The notes: generated by a model from the letters alone, not told the origin. DNA of 20,348 nt from B16-G9 sp964400655 (GCA_964400655.1 CAYNVN010000181.1:1-20348); one strand, 5' to 3'; counted from the stretch's first letter, positions 5,554 through 15,337 are shown. Numbers and translations are program-made.

Positions 5554-8500
5554 ATGAAAAAATCCGGATTTATTTTTCTGTTGCTGATGATTTATGCTGC
5601 AACAGGGATGGGTCAAAATTATGCACTGCAATTTTTCAATTCTTCGCAAACCGTTAATACCGGAAGGGATGAAGTTCCCGGTGAATGGACCTTGGAAGCG
5701 TGGGTTAAAAAAACCGCTGCTTCGGGCTATTCTACCATGTTTGACGGACAATCCGGGAAGATTATGCTGGAATCGTGGGGCAATAACGGCAAAGTAGGAA
5801 TTACCAAAAAGGGGGTGGCCGATTGGGCCTTCAACTATGTGGTTCCTGCCGGAGAGTGGACTCATCTGGCATTTGTTTGTAACGGAAGCGATGTCAGGCT
5901 TTATGTTAACGGCATCTATACCGATCAGTTAAATCAAACCATCGCCATGCCTTTTTCAACCATGGGCATGAACGGCGAAACGCCGAAAATGATTTTGGAT
6001 GAAATTCGCTATTGGAACAAAGCCCGAACGGCCCAACAAATCGCCGATTATGTTTATCAGTCGGCAGACCCGTCATCCGACGGTTTGATCGGTTATTTTT
6101 ATCTTGATGATCAGGCTGACGAGGCAACCGACATTTCACCCGTGCATCAAAACGGACAGATTTCCGGCCCTTTGTATGTGATAAACGACAATTCCGGTTT
6201 TACCACTACCCTGCCCGAAATGGAAGTAAGCAAACTGGTTGCCGACAACTATAATGAATATTTTGTAAAACCCGGCAGTCAAAATCAGGATGTGCTCAGA
6301 ATCACGGTTTTTACCCGGGGAGTTACCGATGCCCTTCACCTTACATCGCTAACGGTTTCAACGGAAGGTACAGATAACATCGGTGATATTTCTGCCGTAA
6401 AAATGTTTTATACCGGTACAAAAAATGTTTTTGAACCGCAAGAATTGTTTGGCGATTCCGTTGCCCCCGTTGCCGGTGAAATGACCTTTTCGGGTGATAT
6501 AACCCTGAAATCGGGCAGCAACTATTTTTGGCTTGTTTATGATGTTCCGGAAAATGCCACCATCGAAAACCGGTTGGATGCCACTTTCTCGGAAGCAATT
6601 ATTGAAGGTGATGTTTACACTGCCGACACCTTATTACAAAAAGGATATCGTATCATCAAAAACGGGATACCTCTTGTTCCCGAAGCCCGTAATGCCGTTG
6701 TTCCCAAACCGCAATCCATGAGTATTGACACCTCCCGTTGGTTTGAGCTTACCAGCACAACCAAAATTGTGGTAACCGACAGCACCTTACCGGAAGGAAA
6801 CAGATTGTCGGCTTTTCTGCAAACAGCAACCGGCTATCCCTTTGAAGTTTCTTTACAGGCCGACCCGCAGGGAAATATCAAACTGGAAATTCTTGATAAT
6901 TACAATCAGGATATCGGTGATGAAGGGTATTTACTTACCTGCGACAGCAACGGTATTAAAATTAAAGCCAACACGCTTGACGGTATATTTTACGGAACAC
7001 AAACCCTGCGTCAGTTGTTACCCAATGCGATAGAATCACCTGAACCGGTTACCGGTACCGACTGGAATATGGCTTATGTGGATATTACCGATTACCCGCG
7101 ATTTAGCTGGAGGGGTTTACACCTTGATGTTTCGCGCCATTTTTTTACTGTGGATTTTATTAAAAAATACCTCGACATCATGGCTTTAAATAAACTCAAT
7201 CGTTTTCACTGGCATTTAACCGATGATCAGGGATGGCGTATAGAGATTGTTGGAAAGCCCGAATTGCAAACCGTTTCGGCATGGCGCAATTGCAACGGAC
7301 AACAGTACGGTGGCTATTACACGCAGCAAGAAATCACCGATATTGTGAATTATGCCGCCGAAAAACACATTATGGTTATCCCCGAAATGGAAATGCCGGG
7401 TCACACGGTGGAGGTGCTGGCGGCTTATCCCGAACTTTCGTGTGCAACCAGCAGTGCGCCACACGGCGGTCCGTTTAGTGTAAGATGTGCCTGGGGAACT
7501 TCAAGCGATATTTTTTGCGCCGGAAAAGAAGAAACATTTGAGTTTATTGAAGATGTACTGGATGAAATTGTTCAACTTTTCCCGGGACCGTACATTCATC
7601 TCGGAGGCGACGAAGCTTTTAAAGAAAAATGGAAACAGTGCCCCGATTGTCAGGCACGAATGCAGGCAGAAGGATTGCAAAACGAAGAAGAACTTCAACG
7701 TTATTTTATGGAACGGGTAGGAAATTATCTTGCTACCAAAAACAAACAATGGATAGGGTGGAGTGAAATCACATACGGAGGGGTTCCTGAAAATGCCACC
7801 GTAATGTCGTGGCTGGGCGAAAGCAGTGCCATTCTTGCCGCTCAACAAGGCCATGATGCCATCCTTACACCCTATGATGTGCTTTACCTCGATGCCCTCA
7901 ATTCAAACGACCCCAACGAACCGCCTGCTATCGGTTATTCGCCCAACACCATTGAAGAAATCTTTTTTTACGACCCTATGCCTTCAGGGCTTTCCGGCGA
8001 TGAACAACAATACATTCTCGGGCCGCAAAGTTGCCTTTGGACAGAATATATATGGGAAGAATCTCATGCGGAATATATGATTCTGCCTCGCATTTTTGCG
8101 CTGGCCGATATAGGCTGGTACGGAAACAGCGGTGATTTCGATGAGTTCAGAAAACGAATTTATCCCAAATTTCACCGGCTTGACCTGATGGATTACAATT
8201 ACCGTCCGTTGGATTTTCCGGATGACCTTTTACCCGAAGAGCTGAGTACATGCGAAGACAGTGCAATACTGGAAGTGGATATACCCGCCACTTCGTTTTA
8301 TTGGAACGACCCTGACAATACCACAAACAACAGGTTAGTGGTACATCAAAGCGGAACTTATAAATGTTATGTAAATTATCTCGGTTCCGTAAAACAGGTT
8401 ACCTCGCATGTGATTTTAAAAGAGCCGGTAACAAAACCCGAAGTGGATACTACCGTGTCGGGCTGGGAAGCTGAGGGTAATGCCGATATGTGGCTGTGGT

Positions 8501-9582
8501 TTGACGAAAACGACAATTTAGTGTATGCAGGCAACCCGTTTGACCCGCCTGCCGGAGCCAATCCGTGGGATTATAAAATTGCAGGCACCAATCTCGTTAA
8601 TAAAGCCGGAAATATTTATTTAACCGGAAGCGACGATTATGTTAAACTGGAAAATTCTGACTTTTTAAACAACGCTTCGGCATTTACCATCGAAGGATGG
8701 ATAAATATTCATAATGCTGATATTTGGGACAGATTGTTTACCAAGCGTGTAGGATTAACCAACAGGATTGCGGTTGAACTGGCCGACGGTAAGATATATT
8801 TTGAAGTAGGTAACGGCATGAACAGCTTTGGATATACGCAGTCTGCTGTGGTTACCCGCGATGAATGGCACTATCTGGCTTTTGTGTTCAACGGTGAAGG
8901 TAACGGCAACGATGAACGAATGAAAATCTATTTGGACGGTGAATCGGTAAATATGGAATATTACGGTACAATACCATCGCAAACCGCCGTTAACGACACT
9001 TCGTTTACCATCGGATATTTTACGGCAAATCCGGAATTTGAGTTTACCGAGATACGTTTATGGGACAGGGCATTGTCGCCTGAAGAGATTATGATGAGAA
9101 GAAATATGCAACTGACAGGCCTGGAAAAAGGTTTACAATATTATCTTAAAACCGAAGAAGAGCAGGGAGATACATTGGTAAATTCGGCATCAGCTAACGC
9201 TTATCAGGCCACCATCATCAACTCAAATGCCGCCAGCCGGAAAACGGGAATGACGGGTTTTATGGTGTATGGTTGTGAAAGTCCGCACTGGAATGTGTGG
9301 TGGCTGATTACCGGAGAAACGGAAAATAACGATCCTTTTGATTTAGTAATTATGCCCAATCCCAATGATGGAAATTTCAGGCTGTCTATGGAGTTACCTG
9401 CAACAGAAAATGTTCTGTTGAACATATATAACATGTCGGGCAAAAAGGTATTCAAAAAACAATATAACAATGTTGTTTCGGTGTACGATAAATTAAACCT
9501 TACCTCTTTACCGGCGGGCGTTTACCTGTTGGAAGCCGGCACACGGGAACAAAAGCATAAACAACTGTTTATTATACGGTAG
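5554..9582 (+). CDS. Secreted GH20 beta-N-acetylhexosaminidase with two LamG modules and T9SS sorting domain
   Basis: A 1342-residue exported enzyme that should remove terminal GlcNAc/GalNAc from chitin fragments, glycoproteins or glycolipids. In order: signal peptide (1-20, cleavage likely after GMG before QNY); LamG-like jelly roll (about 21-200); a domain like the N-terminal domain of BNR-repeat neuraminidases (about 223-370: ISAVKMFYTGTKNVF, SGSNYFWLVYDV); GH20b (about 382-505); GH20 TIM barrel (about 515-885) with WRGLHLDVSRHF (519-530), HWHLTDDQGW (552-561) and the catalytic pair Asp686-Glu687 in HLGGDE; an Ig-like stretch (about 905-1005); a second LamG (about 1010-1200); and a T9SS type A C-terminal domain (about 1262-1342: MPNPNDGNF, LPAGVYLL, ending KQLFIIR). 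All key GH20 residues are present. It would be secreted or surface-attached through T9SS. LamG modules probably bind glycans. I see no convincing promoter in the 130 bases upstream. Confidence 0.95.
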   Translation: MKKSGFIFLLLMIYAATGMGQNYALQFFNSSQTVNTGRDEVPGEWTLEAWVKKTAASGYSTMFDGQSGKIMLESWGNNGKVGITKKGVADWAFNYVVPAGEWTHLAFVCNGSDVRLYVNGIYTDQLNQTIAMPFSTMGMNGETPKMILDEIRYWNKARTAQQIADYVYQSADPSSDGLIGYFYLDDQADEATDISPVHQNGQISGPLYVINDNSGFTTTLPEMEVSKLVADNYNEYFVKPGSQNQDVLRITVFTRGVTDALHLTSLTVSTEGTDNIGDISAVKMFYTGTKNVFEPQELFGDSVAPVAGEMTFSGDITLKSGSNYFWLVYDVPENATIENRLDATFSEAIIEGDVYTADTLLQKGYRIIKNGIPLVPEARNAVVPKPQSMSIDTSRWFELTSTTKIVVTDSTLPEGNRLSAFLQTATGYPFEVSLQADPQGNIKLEILDNYNQDIGDEGYLLTCDSNGIKIKANTLDGIFYGTQTLRQLLPNAIESPEPVTGTDWNMAYVDITDYPRFSWRGLHLDVSRHFFTVDFIKKYLDIMALNKLNRFHWHLTDDQGWRIEIVGKPELQTVSAWRNCNGQQYGGYYTQQEITDIVNYAAEKHIMVIPEMEMPGHTVEVLAAYPELSCATSSAPHGGPFSVRCAWGTSSDIFCAGKEETFEFIEDVLDEIVQLFPGPYIHLGGDEAFKEKWKQCPDCQARMQAEGLQNEEELQRYFMERVGNYLATKNKQWIGWSEITYGGVPENATVMSWLGESSAILAAQQGHDAILTPYDVLYLDALNSNDPNEPPAIGYSPNTIEEIFFYDPMPSGLSGDEQQYILGPQSCLWTEYIWEESHAEYMILPRIFALADIGWYGNSGDFDEFRKRIYPKFHRLDLMDYNYRPLDFPDDLLPEELSTCEDSAILEVDIPATSFYWNDPDNTTNNRLVVHQSGTYKCYVNYLGSVKQVTSHVILKEPVTKPEVDTTVSGWEAEGNADMWLWFDENDNLVYAGNPFDPPAGANPWDYKIAGTNLVNKAGNIYLTGSDDYVKLENSDFLNNASAFTIEGWINIHNADIWDRLFTKRVGLTNRIAVELADGKIYFEVGNGMNSFGYTQSAVVTRDEWHYLAFVFNGEGNGNDERMKIYLDGESVNMEYYGTIPSQTAVNDTSFTIGYFTANPEFEFTEIRLWDRALSPEEIMMRRNMQLTGLEKGLQYYLKTEEEQGDTLVNSASANAYQATIINSNAASRKTGMTGFMVYGCESPHWNVWWLITGETENNDPFDLVIMPNPNDGNFRLSMELPATENVLLNIYNMSGKKVFKKQYNNVVSVYDKLNLTSLPAGVYLLEAGTREQKHKQLFIIR

Positions 9583-9674
9583 TTTGATGCAGCCGTTTTA
9601 AAGGATTTGGTTTTTACAGATAAATTGTAAAACAGACATTCGATTTAAAATATCATTTGTTTTTTGGCAGGCGA

Positions 9675-11066
9675 TTAAAATAAAAAGTACGAACCAATAT
9701 AAACACCAAGAGGAGTACCGTCCTGAGGATTAAAGGCCTTTGCAAAGTCGGCGGCAATGGTAATGTTATGGTTAAGGACAACATGAATACCTGCTCCGGC
9801 GGTATTGTGAAATTTTTCGGTACCTAAGTTAAAATAATCGGCTTTGGTATCGCCTTCATGCTTATAATCAATATCTTCGTCTGTTAAGCCGTTTATAATA
9901 TCATCGATATCAACATTTTTTACTACCCTGCCGGTATCAAAAAAGCCGCTCAGCACAATACCGATATTTTGTTTAAAAAGCACAAAATCGATCACATCCC
10001 ATCTAAATTCAAAGTTTCCCATAACAATACCATCTCCCACGGTACGGTTACGAACCATGCCCCTTACGGTTTTTGCTCCTCCCAGTCCTTCGTTATATAA
10101 TCCGTTGGCTACCGAGTTAAATGTAAAAACCTGAGCATAAACCGGTGTGAAACCGGCAATGGTTCCCTGATAATTTAAGCGGTAGGCAAAAGACAGCTTT
10201 TTTTTAATTATGGGTACATAGTGTCGCCAGTATAGGGCAAGTTTTAAAAAACCATCTTCCATTGAGGAAAGAAATTTCGGGGCAGCAAGCAGGGTGGCTT
10301 CTGCCCAGATACCACTCATGGGAACCTGTTCGCTGTCGCGGGTATCAAAAACAAGCCCTGCTTTTAAAATTGAAAATACTCCTCCCTCTTTTTCGCTTTG
10401 CTTTATAATTCCCCAATGTATATAACGGTCGTACAAAGGAGGGACACTGTCAATCGACGGCAACATATCTTCTTTATCTTTTCCTTTGTTTAGCTTGTCG
10501 ATGTTTACCGAACTTGATTTAACACTGTAAAACTCAGCACCAAACAATATCTTAAAATTACTTTTATTAATTCTCTTTAAGAAAGTAGTCCTCACCCGCA
10601 ACATTTTTCGTTGTTGCTTATAAAACATACGCGAACGATATTCGGAATAGTTATCGTATCTCCATTTTTCGTTGTAAACGGCTTCGTATCCGTTGAAACC
10701 GAAAAAATCGTATGCCATGTCCGGAAGATATGCCACATCAAACAGGGTTTTGTAACCTTTTATAAGGTGGTCGGAATCGTAGCTGAATAAAAATGTAGCG
10801 CTTCCTTTGGTATAAACAGAACCCGAAATCGACATCATGTGGTAATATTTGGGATATATTTTCCCGTCTCCGAAATTCACCGCCGTACCCGATAATCCCA
10901 TTTCAATTCCAAGGTCGGTATCAAAAGTAATAATAGGAAAAGGAAGTACTGTCCAGCCGGTTTTACGAACCTCTTTTTTTACTTTTTTACTTCTTAAACT
11001 ATCCTGAGCAAAAGTTAGCGAAGCAATTAATAATAGCATCGAAAATAATAGTAAATATTTACGCAT
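9675..11066 (-). CDS. Omp85/BamA-family outer membrane barrel lacking POTRA domains
   Basis: This 463-residue protein has a signal peptide (MRKYLLLFSMLLLIASLTFA, cleavage near residue 20), then directly a beta-barrel of the bacterial surface antigen (Omp85) family. Supporting motifs are GLVFDTRDSEQVPMSG, typical of the fourth-last barrel region, and LGGAKTVRGMVRN with the lid-loop VRG at 334-336, the hallmark of Omp85 loop 6. The C-terminus ends in YIGSYFLF, with the terminal Phe that serves as barrel assembly signal. No POTRA repeat fits before the barrel: strands with barrel character begin within about 25 residues of the signal peptide. BamA (about 800) and TamA (about 570) are longer, so this is neither. 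It fits the POTRA-less Omp85 proteins known in Bacteroidetes, whose function is not established; a transport or membrane-biogenesis role is inference. Monocistronic by position. Confidence 0.88.
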   Translation of the reverse strand: MRKYLLLFSMLLLIASLTFAQDSLRSKKVKKEVRKTGWTVLPFPIITFDTDLGIEMGLSGTAVNFGDGKIYPKYYHMMSISGSVYTKGSATFLFSYDSDHLIKGYKTLFDVAYLPDMAYDFFGFNGYEAVYNEKWRYDNYSEYRSRMFYKQQRKMLRVRTTFLKRINKSNFKILFGAEFYSVKSSSVNIDKLNKGKDKEDMLPSIDSVPPLYDRYIHWGIIKQSEKEGGVFSILKAGLVFDTRDSEQVPMSGIWAEATLLAAPKFLSSMEDGFLKLALYWRHYVPIIKKKLSFAYRLNYQGTIAGFTPVYAQVFTFNSVANGLYNEGLGGAKTVRGMVRNRTVGDGIVMGNFEFRWDVIDFVLFKQNIGIVLSGFFDTGRVVKNVDIDDIINGLTDEDIDYKHEGDTKADYFNLGTEKFHNTAGAGIHVVLNHNITIAADFAKAFNPQDGTPLGVYIGSYFLF

Positions 11067-11086
11067 ATAAATATATTTAAGAGTAT

Positions 11087-11113
11087 GAGCGGTAAATGCT
11101 GTTTTACCTGCTC
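11087..11113. repeat. Inverted repeat in the leader of the Omp85-like gene
   Basis: GAGCGGTAAA (11087-11096) pairs with TTTACC-GCTC (11103-11113, one T bulged out) around a 6-base loop, giving ten base pairs. On the minus strand it lies 21-47 bases before the Omp85-like ATG and is preceded by a T tract. It could be the end of a mutB-side terminator or an mRNA leader hairpin; I cannot tell which. Confidence 0.4.
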
Positions 11114-11194
11114 AAAAAAAGGAGGTGATAAAAATACAAAAACCGGAGAAACCCTGAAAACAGGAATATTACGGTACTTTTTTTGCCGGTTGTG

Positions 11195-13348
11195 TTATTC
11201 TCTTGCTTCAATAAGCAGTTCCAGCATTTTAATACCGGCTTCGGAAATTTTGGTTCCTGGGCCGAAAATGGCCACCACCCCTGCATCGTACAAAAACTGA
11301 TAATCCTGGTGCGGAATCACGCCTCCTACTATCACCATAATATCTTCTCTGCCCAGTTTTTTCAGCTCTTCCATAACCTGCGGAACCAGGGTTTTGTGTC
11401 CGGCGGCGAGCGACGAAACGCCGAGAATATGCACATCGTTTTCCACTGCCTGGCGGGCTGCTTCGGCGGGTGTTTGAAACAGGGGGCCCATATCCACGTC
11501 AAAGCCGATATCGGCATAGCCGGTGGCTACCACTTTGGCTCCGCGGTCGTGACCATCCTGCCCCATTTTGGCAATCATAATACGCGGCCTGCGCCCTTCA
11601 AGGGCGGCAAATTTATCGGCCAGTTCACGGGCTTTTTTAAACTCCTTGTCATTGCCCGCTTCGGCCGAATAGACTCCTGAAATTGATTTAATCACTGCTT
11701 TATACCTCCCGAAAACTTTTTCACAGGCGTAGGATATTTCACCCAGCGTAGCCCGTTTTTGTGCTGCATCAACGGCCAAAGCTAATAAATTTCCTTCACC
11801 TGTTTCGCAGGAACGGGTAATGGCATCCAAACATTTTTGAACGGCATCATTATCACGTTCGGCTTTCAGCTTGTTGAGCCGCTCTATTTGCGACAGCCGT
11901 ACCGCCGTGTTGTCCACTTCAAGGATATCCAGCGGTTCTTCCTTATCGGGACGATATTTATTTACTCCCACAATTACATCTTTATGGGCATCAATACGTG
12001 CCTGTTTACGGGCAGCCGCTTCTTCGATACGCATTTTGGGAAGTCCCGTTTCAATGGCTTTTGCCATGCCGCCCATCTCTTCTACCTCTTCAATCAGTTT
12101 CCATGCTTTTTCGGCCAGTTCATGTGTTAAGTACTCCACATAATAGGAGCCGGCCCACGGGTCAACATTTTTTGTAATACCGGTTTCTTCCTGAATATAG
12201 ATTTGAGTATTACGGGCAATGCGTGCCGAAAAATCGGTGGGCAGTGCAATGGCCTCATCCAGGGCATTGGTGTGCAGCGACTGGGTTCCGCCCAAAGCGG
12301 CACCCATGGCTTCGATACAGGTTCGTGCCACATTATTAAACGGATCTTGTTCCGTAAGACTCCATCCCGAAGTTTGGGTGTGGGTTCTCAGTGCCATTGA
12401 TTTTGGATTTTCCGGATTGAACTGTTTCACAATTTTAGCCCACAGCATGCGGCCGGCACGTAGTTTGGCAATCTCCATAAAATGGTTCATTCCCAATCCC
12501 CAAAAAAAGCTGAGTCGCGGAGCAAACTGATCGATTTTAAGTCCTGCTTTCAAACCGGTACGGATGTAGTCAAGCCCGTCGGCCAGCGTATATGCCAGTT
12601 CAATATCGGCCGTGGCTCCCGCCTCCTGGATATGATAACCCGAGATGGAAATGCTGTTGAACCTGGGCATATTTTGCGAAGTATATTCAAAAATATCGGA
12701 GATAATACGCATGGAAGGTGCCGGCGGATAAATGTAAGTATTACGAACCATAAACTCTTTTAAAATATCGTTTTGGATGGTTCCTGCCAGTTCTTCCATT
12801 TTGGCTCCCTGCTCCAGGGCCGTAACAATGTAAAAGGCCATTACCGGCAACACGGCTCCGTTCATGGTCATGGATACTGAAATTTTGTTCAGCGGAATCT
12901 GGTTAAAAAGCACTTTCATATCGAGGACGGAATCGATGGCCACACCTGCTTTTCCCACATCGCCCACCACTCGCTCATGATCGGAATCGTAGCCGCGATG
13001 GGTTGCCAGGTCGAAAGCAACCGAAAGGCCTTTTTGTCCTGCAGCCAGATTGCGCCGGTAAAAAGCATTGGATTCTTCAGCCGTTGAGAAACCGGCATAC
13101 TGGCGGATTGTCCACGGACGGGTAACATACATGGTAGAGTAGGGGCCGCGCAAAAAAGGCGGCAGTCCGGCGGCAAATTCAAGATGTTTCATGTTTTTTT
13201 TCACCTCCGGAGTAAAAACCGGTTTTACCTTTATGTGTTCCGGAGTCTCCCATCCGGAATTTACCTGATGTTGCTTTTCCCATTCATCCAACGGCAAATT
13301 ATCCGAAGGAATGTTGGTCAAATCTATATTGTTAAAGTTTGGTTTCAT
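11195..13348 (-). CDS. mutB: Methylmalonyl-CoA mutase large (catalytic, B12-binding) subunit
   Basis: With its small partner this adenosylcobalamin enzyme interconverts succinyl-CoA and (R)-methylmalonyl-CoA, the key step of propionate formation or use in Bacteroidales; cytoplasmic. The 717 residues match the usual large-subunit length. The N-terminal substrate barrel shows TRPWTIRQYAGFSTAEESN, FDLATHRGYDSDH, PPAPSMRIISDIFEYT and SGYHIQEAGATADIE, all family signatures. The C-terminal cobalamin domain carries DGHDRG (598-603) with His600, the lower axial ligand to cobalt, then GPLFQTPAEAA and VGGVIPHQDY. It follows mutA by 77 bases on the same strand and is almost certainly co-transcribed with it; the gap is long enough to hold a promoter, but I see no exact -7 box. 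No epimerase or MeaB/ArgK chaperone gene is in the window. Confidence 0.98.
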   Translation of the reverse strand: MKPNFNNIDLTNIPSDNLPLDEWEKQHQVNSGWETPEHIKVKPVFTPEVKKNMKHLEFAAGLPPFLRGPYSTMYVTRPWTIRQYAGFSTAEESNAFYRRNLAAGQKGLSVAFDLATHRGYDSDHERVVGDVGKAGVAIDSVLDMKVLFNQIPLNKISVSMTMNGAVLPVMAFYIVTALEQGAKMEELAGTIQNDILKEFMVRNTYIYPPAPSMRIISDIFEYTSQNMPRFNSISISGYHIQEAGATADIELAYTLADGLDYIRTGLKAGLKIDQFAPRLSFFWGLGMNHFMEIAKLRAGRMLWAKIVKQFNPENPKSMALRTHTQTSGWSLTEQDPFNNVARTCIEAMGAALGGTQSLHTNALDEAIALPTDFSARIARNTQIYIQEETGITKNVDPWAGSYYVEYLTHELAEKAWKLIEEVEEMGGMAKAIETGLPKMRIEEAAARKQARIDAHKDVIVGVNKYRPDKEEPLDILEVDNTAVRLSQIERLNKLKAERDNDAVQKCLDAITRSCETGEGNLLALAVDAAQKRATLGEISYACEKVFGRYKAVIKSISGVYSAEAGNDKEFKKARELADKFAALEGRRPRIMIAKMGQDGHDRGAKVVATGYADIGFDVDMGPLFQTPAEAARQAVENDVHILGVSSLAAGHKTLVPQVMEELKKLGREDIMVIVGGVIPHQDYQFLYDAGVVAIFGPGTKISEAGIKMLELLIEARE

Positions 13349-13425
13349 TTTATTTTATTTAAGCTGCTAATTGTTACTCTTGTGCTGTTATATTTTAAAC
13401 AACTGTAAATTTTTATCGTAAATTA

Positions 13426-15303
13426 TTAATGCTGTTTTTCAATTCCAATCATCTGCCGGTACCGGTTCAATTCATCTAAAACATTGCTTTTAACATGAAT
13501 AAAGTTTTCCATTCCCATGTTTTTTAATGTTTCAACAAGCTCTGCCGGATAACCTGCCAGTACAACAATAAACTCATCTTTTAAAGCGGCAAAAGCCTCT
13601 TTGGCCCATAGCTTGTAATCTTCATCCGATGCACATAGCACAACAATATCAGGTTTATCTTTTTTGGCGGCGGCAATACCGTCGGCCACCGTGTTAAATC
13701 CGGGGTTATCAATAATTTCAAATCCCGCCACTCCGAAAAAGTTGCCTGCAAACTGGCTTCTTGCCCTTCGCATGGCAAGATTTCCGAAAGTAAACATCCA
13801 CACTTTCGGACGGGGATTGTTTTTGGCATACTGGTCGGTTTTATACCTCATCTGCTCAAAGGCCATGGCTCCGCGATATTGCAAAAGCGGTTCGGCAACG
13901 GTATTGTTAACGGTTTTTGTTGCATACAGAACAGATTCGTCATTCAACCGCTCCAATCGTTCGGTAATGTTCGGATATTGATTAACACCCAAAACCGATT
14001 GTTTCCGCAAGGCAATGTTTCTGTCTTTTGCAGCCGCTTCGTCTTTAATTCTGTTTTGAATCAATCCTTTTTTAAAACTTTGTAAATATCCCCCCTGCCC
14101 ATCCGTTTCCAAAAACAGTTTCCAGGCATGACGAATCAGTTCAAGGGTAAGGTTTTCAATATAATACGATCCTGCAGCCGGGTCGGTAACTTTGTCGAAA
14201 TAAGACTCTTCCTTTAATATTAACTGTTGATTACGGGCAAAACGTTCCGAAAAATCATCAGGCATATTGTAGGTTGCATCAAACGGGAGCACGGTTAAAC
14301 TGTCAACTCCTGCAATAAGTGCCGACATGGTTTCGGTAGTGGTTCGCAGCATGTTAACATAAGGATCGTAAACCGTTTTATTCCAAACCGAGTTGGAAGC
14401 ATGAATGTAAGCCGAAGCATATTTTGCATTGTTAAGACCGTAAGCGTTAACCACTTTTGCCCATAAAAGTTTAAAAGCCCTGAATTTGGCAATTTCCATA
14501 AAATATTCCGAACCAATGGCAAAATGGAATCTGATTTTAGGCGCAACCTCATCTACGGAGAGGCCATTATCGGTAAGATAGGTGAGGTATCCGGCACCCA
14601 TGGCCAGGGCATAGGCCAGTTCGCTAACAACCCCTCCGCCACTATTGTGGAAAATGTGTGCATTTACGGTTATTAAGTGAAAACCGGGCAGATGTTTGCC
14701 CGCTTTAAAAAGCGCGGTTAGTTTTTGAAAATCCTCTGTTTCATTATTTTGAAAACGGCCTGTTAGCGAAAGGGTTCCCAGCGGGTCGTAATTTATCGAG
14801 CCTTTAACTTTTTGCAGGTCGCGGTTATATTTTTTGGCCAGTTTATCAAATGCGGTAACTATTTTTAATTCATCTCCTCCCGAAAAATTAATTTCCATAA
14901 TATCGGAACGGATGTTTTCCATCAGGTTTTCCAAATCCTTTTCATCCGGATTTAGTCCTTTCTGAAAAATAAATCCTAACGCATCAACCCCGCGCATCCT
15001 TATATCAAGGGCTTTAACGTTGGCTTTATAGATATCATTTACTTTAATATCCTGACGTACCAGCCAGCGGTTTTTGGTTCTGTTTTTTCCCCGCACAAAG
15101 GGAAAAGTACCCGGCCGGTTATGCAGATAAGGTATGTTGCTTAAATCTTCTTCGCGATAAAACGGTTTTATTTGAAACCCTTCGGCTGTTTTTCTAATCA
15201 GCTTTTCGTAAGGTTTACCTTTTAAATCTTTAATGATTTTCGCTTCCCATTGTTGGGTTGTAACAGGCGGAAACTCATTAAATAAGCTGTTTTCTTTTTT
15301 CAT
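13426..15303 (-). CDS. mutA: Methylmalonyl-CoA mutase small (non-catalytic) subunit
   Basis: This 625-residue protein is homologous to MutB over its full length and forms the structural half of the MutAB heterodimer. The barrel part shows RPGTFPFVRG, DPLGTLSLTG, ISVSMT-equivalent LITVNAHIFHNSGGG, HFAIGSEYFMEIAKFRAFKLLWA (split by my reading only for length) and DPAAGSYYIENLT. In the cobalamin-like C-terminal domain (about 496-620) the place of DGHDRG reads FTFGNLAMRRAR (504-515), so the cobalt-binding histidine is absent, as expected for the small subunit. It is the first gene of the mutA-mutB operon, with a -7 promoter box 35 bases upstream of its ATG. Divergent from the S46 peptidase gene. 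Confidence 0.97.
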   Translation of the reverse strand: MKKENSLFNEFPPVTTQQWEAKIIKDLKGKPYEKLIRKTAEGFQIKPFYREEDLSNIPYLHNRPGTFPFVRGKNRTKNRWLVRQDIKVNDIYKANVKALDIRMRGVDALGFIFQKGLNPDEKDLENLMENIRSDIMEINFSGGDELKIVTAFDKLAKKYNRDLQKVKGSINYDPLGTLSLTGRFQNNETEDFQKLTALFKAGKHLPGFHLITVNAHIFHNSGGGVVSELAYALAMGAGYLTYLTDNGLSVDEVAPKIRFHFAIGSEYFMEIAKFRAFKLLWAKVVNAYGLNNAKYASAYIHASNSVWNKTVYDPYVNMLRTTTETMSALIAGVDSLTVLPFDATYNMPDDFSERFARNQQLILKEESYFDKVTDPAAGSYYIENLTLELIRHAWKLFLETDGQGGYLQSFKKGLIQNRIKDEAAAKDRNIALRKQSVLGVNQYPNITERLERLNDESVLYATKTVNNTVAEPLLQYRGAMAFEQMRYKTDQYAKNNPRPKVWMFTFGNLAMRRARSQFAGNFFGVAGFEIIDNPGFNTVADGIAAAKKDKPDIVVLCASDEDYKLWAKEAFAALKDEFIVVLAGYPAELVETLKNMGMENFIHVKSNVLDELNRYRQMIGIEKQH

Positions 15304-15337
15304 TTGTTTTCTCTTTCATCAGTTGTGAAATAATAAA

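Noticed and set aside
9612..9632. TTTTACA / TGTAAAA inverted repeat after the GH20 gene as a terminator
   Set aside because: Seven AT-rich pairs with a 7-base loop and no following T tract; too weak to call.
11068..11075. TATATTTA as a promoter box for the Omp85-like gene
   Set aside because: Only one base separates it from the ATG and it lacks the final G and a -33 partner; transcription would start inside the gene.
11085..11300. Small plus-strand frame beginning MSGKCCFTCSKKGGDK
   Set aside because: The Cys-containing start looked like a metal-binding peptide, but two thirds of the frame is antisense to the conserved end of mutB and becomes low-complexity Ser/Ala; no promoter or terminator fits.
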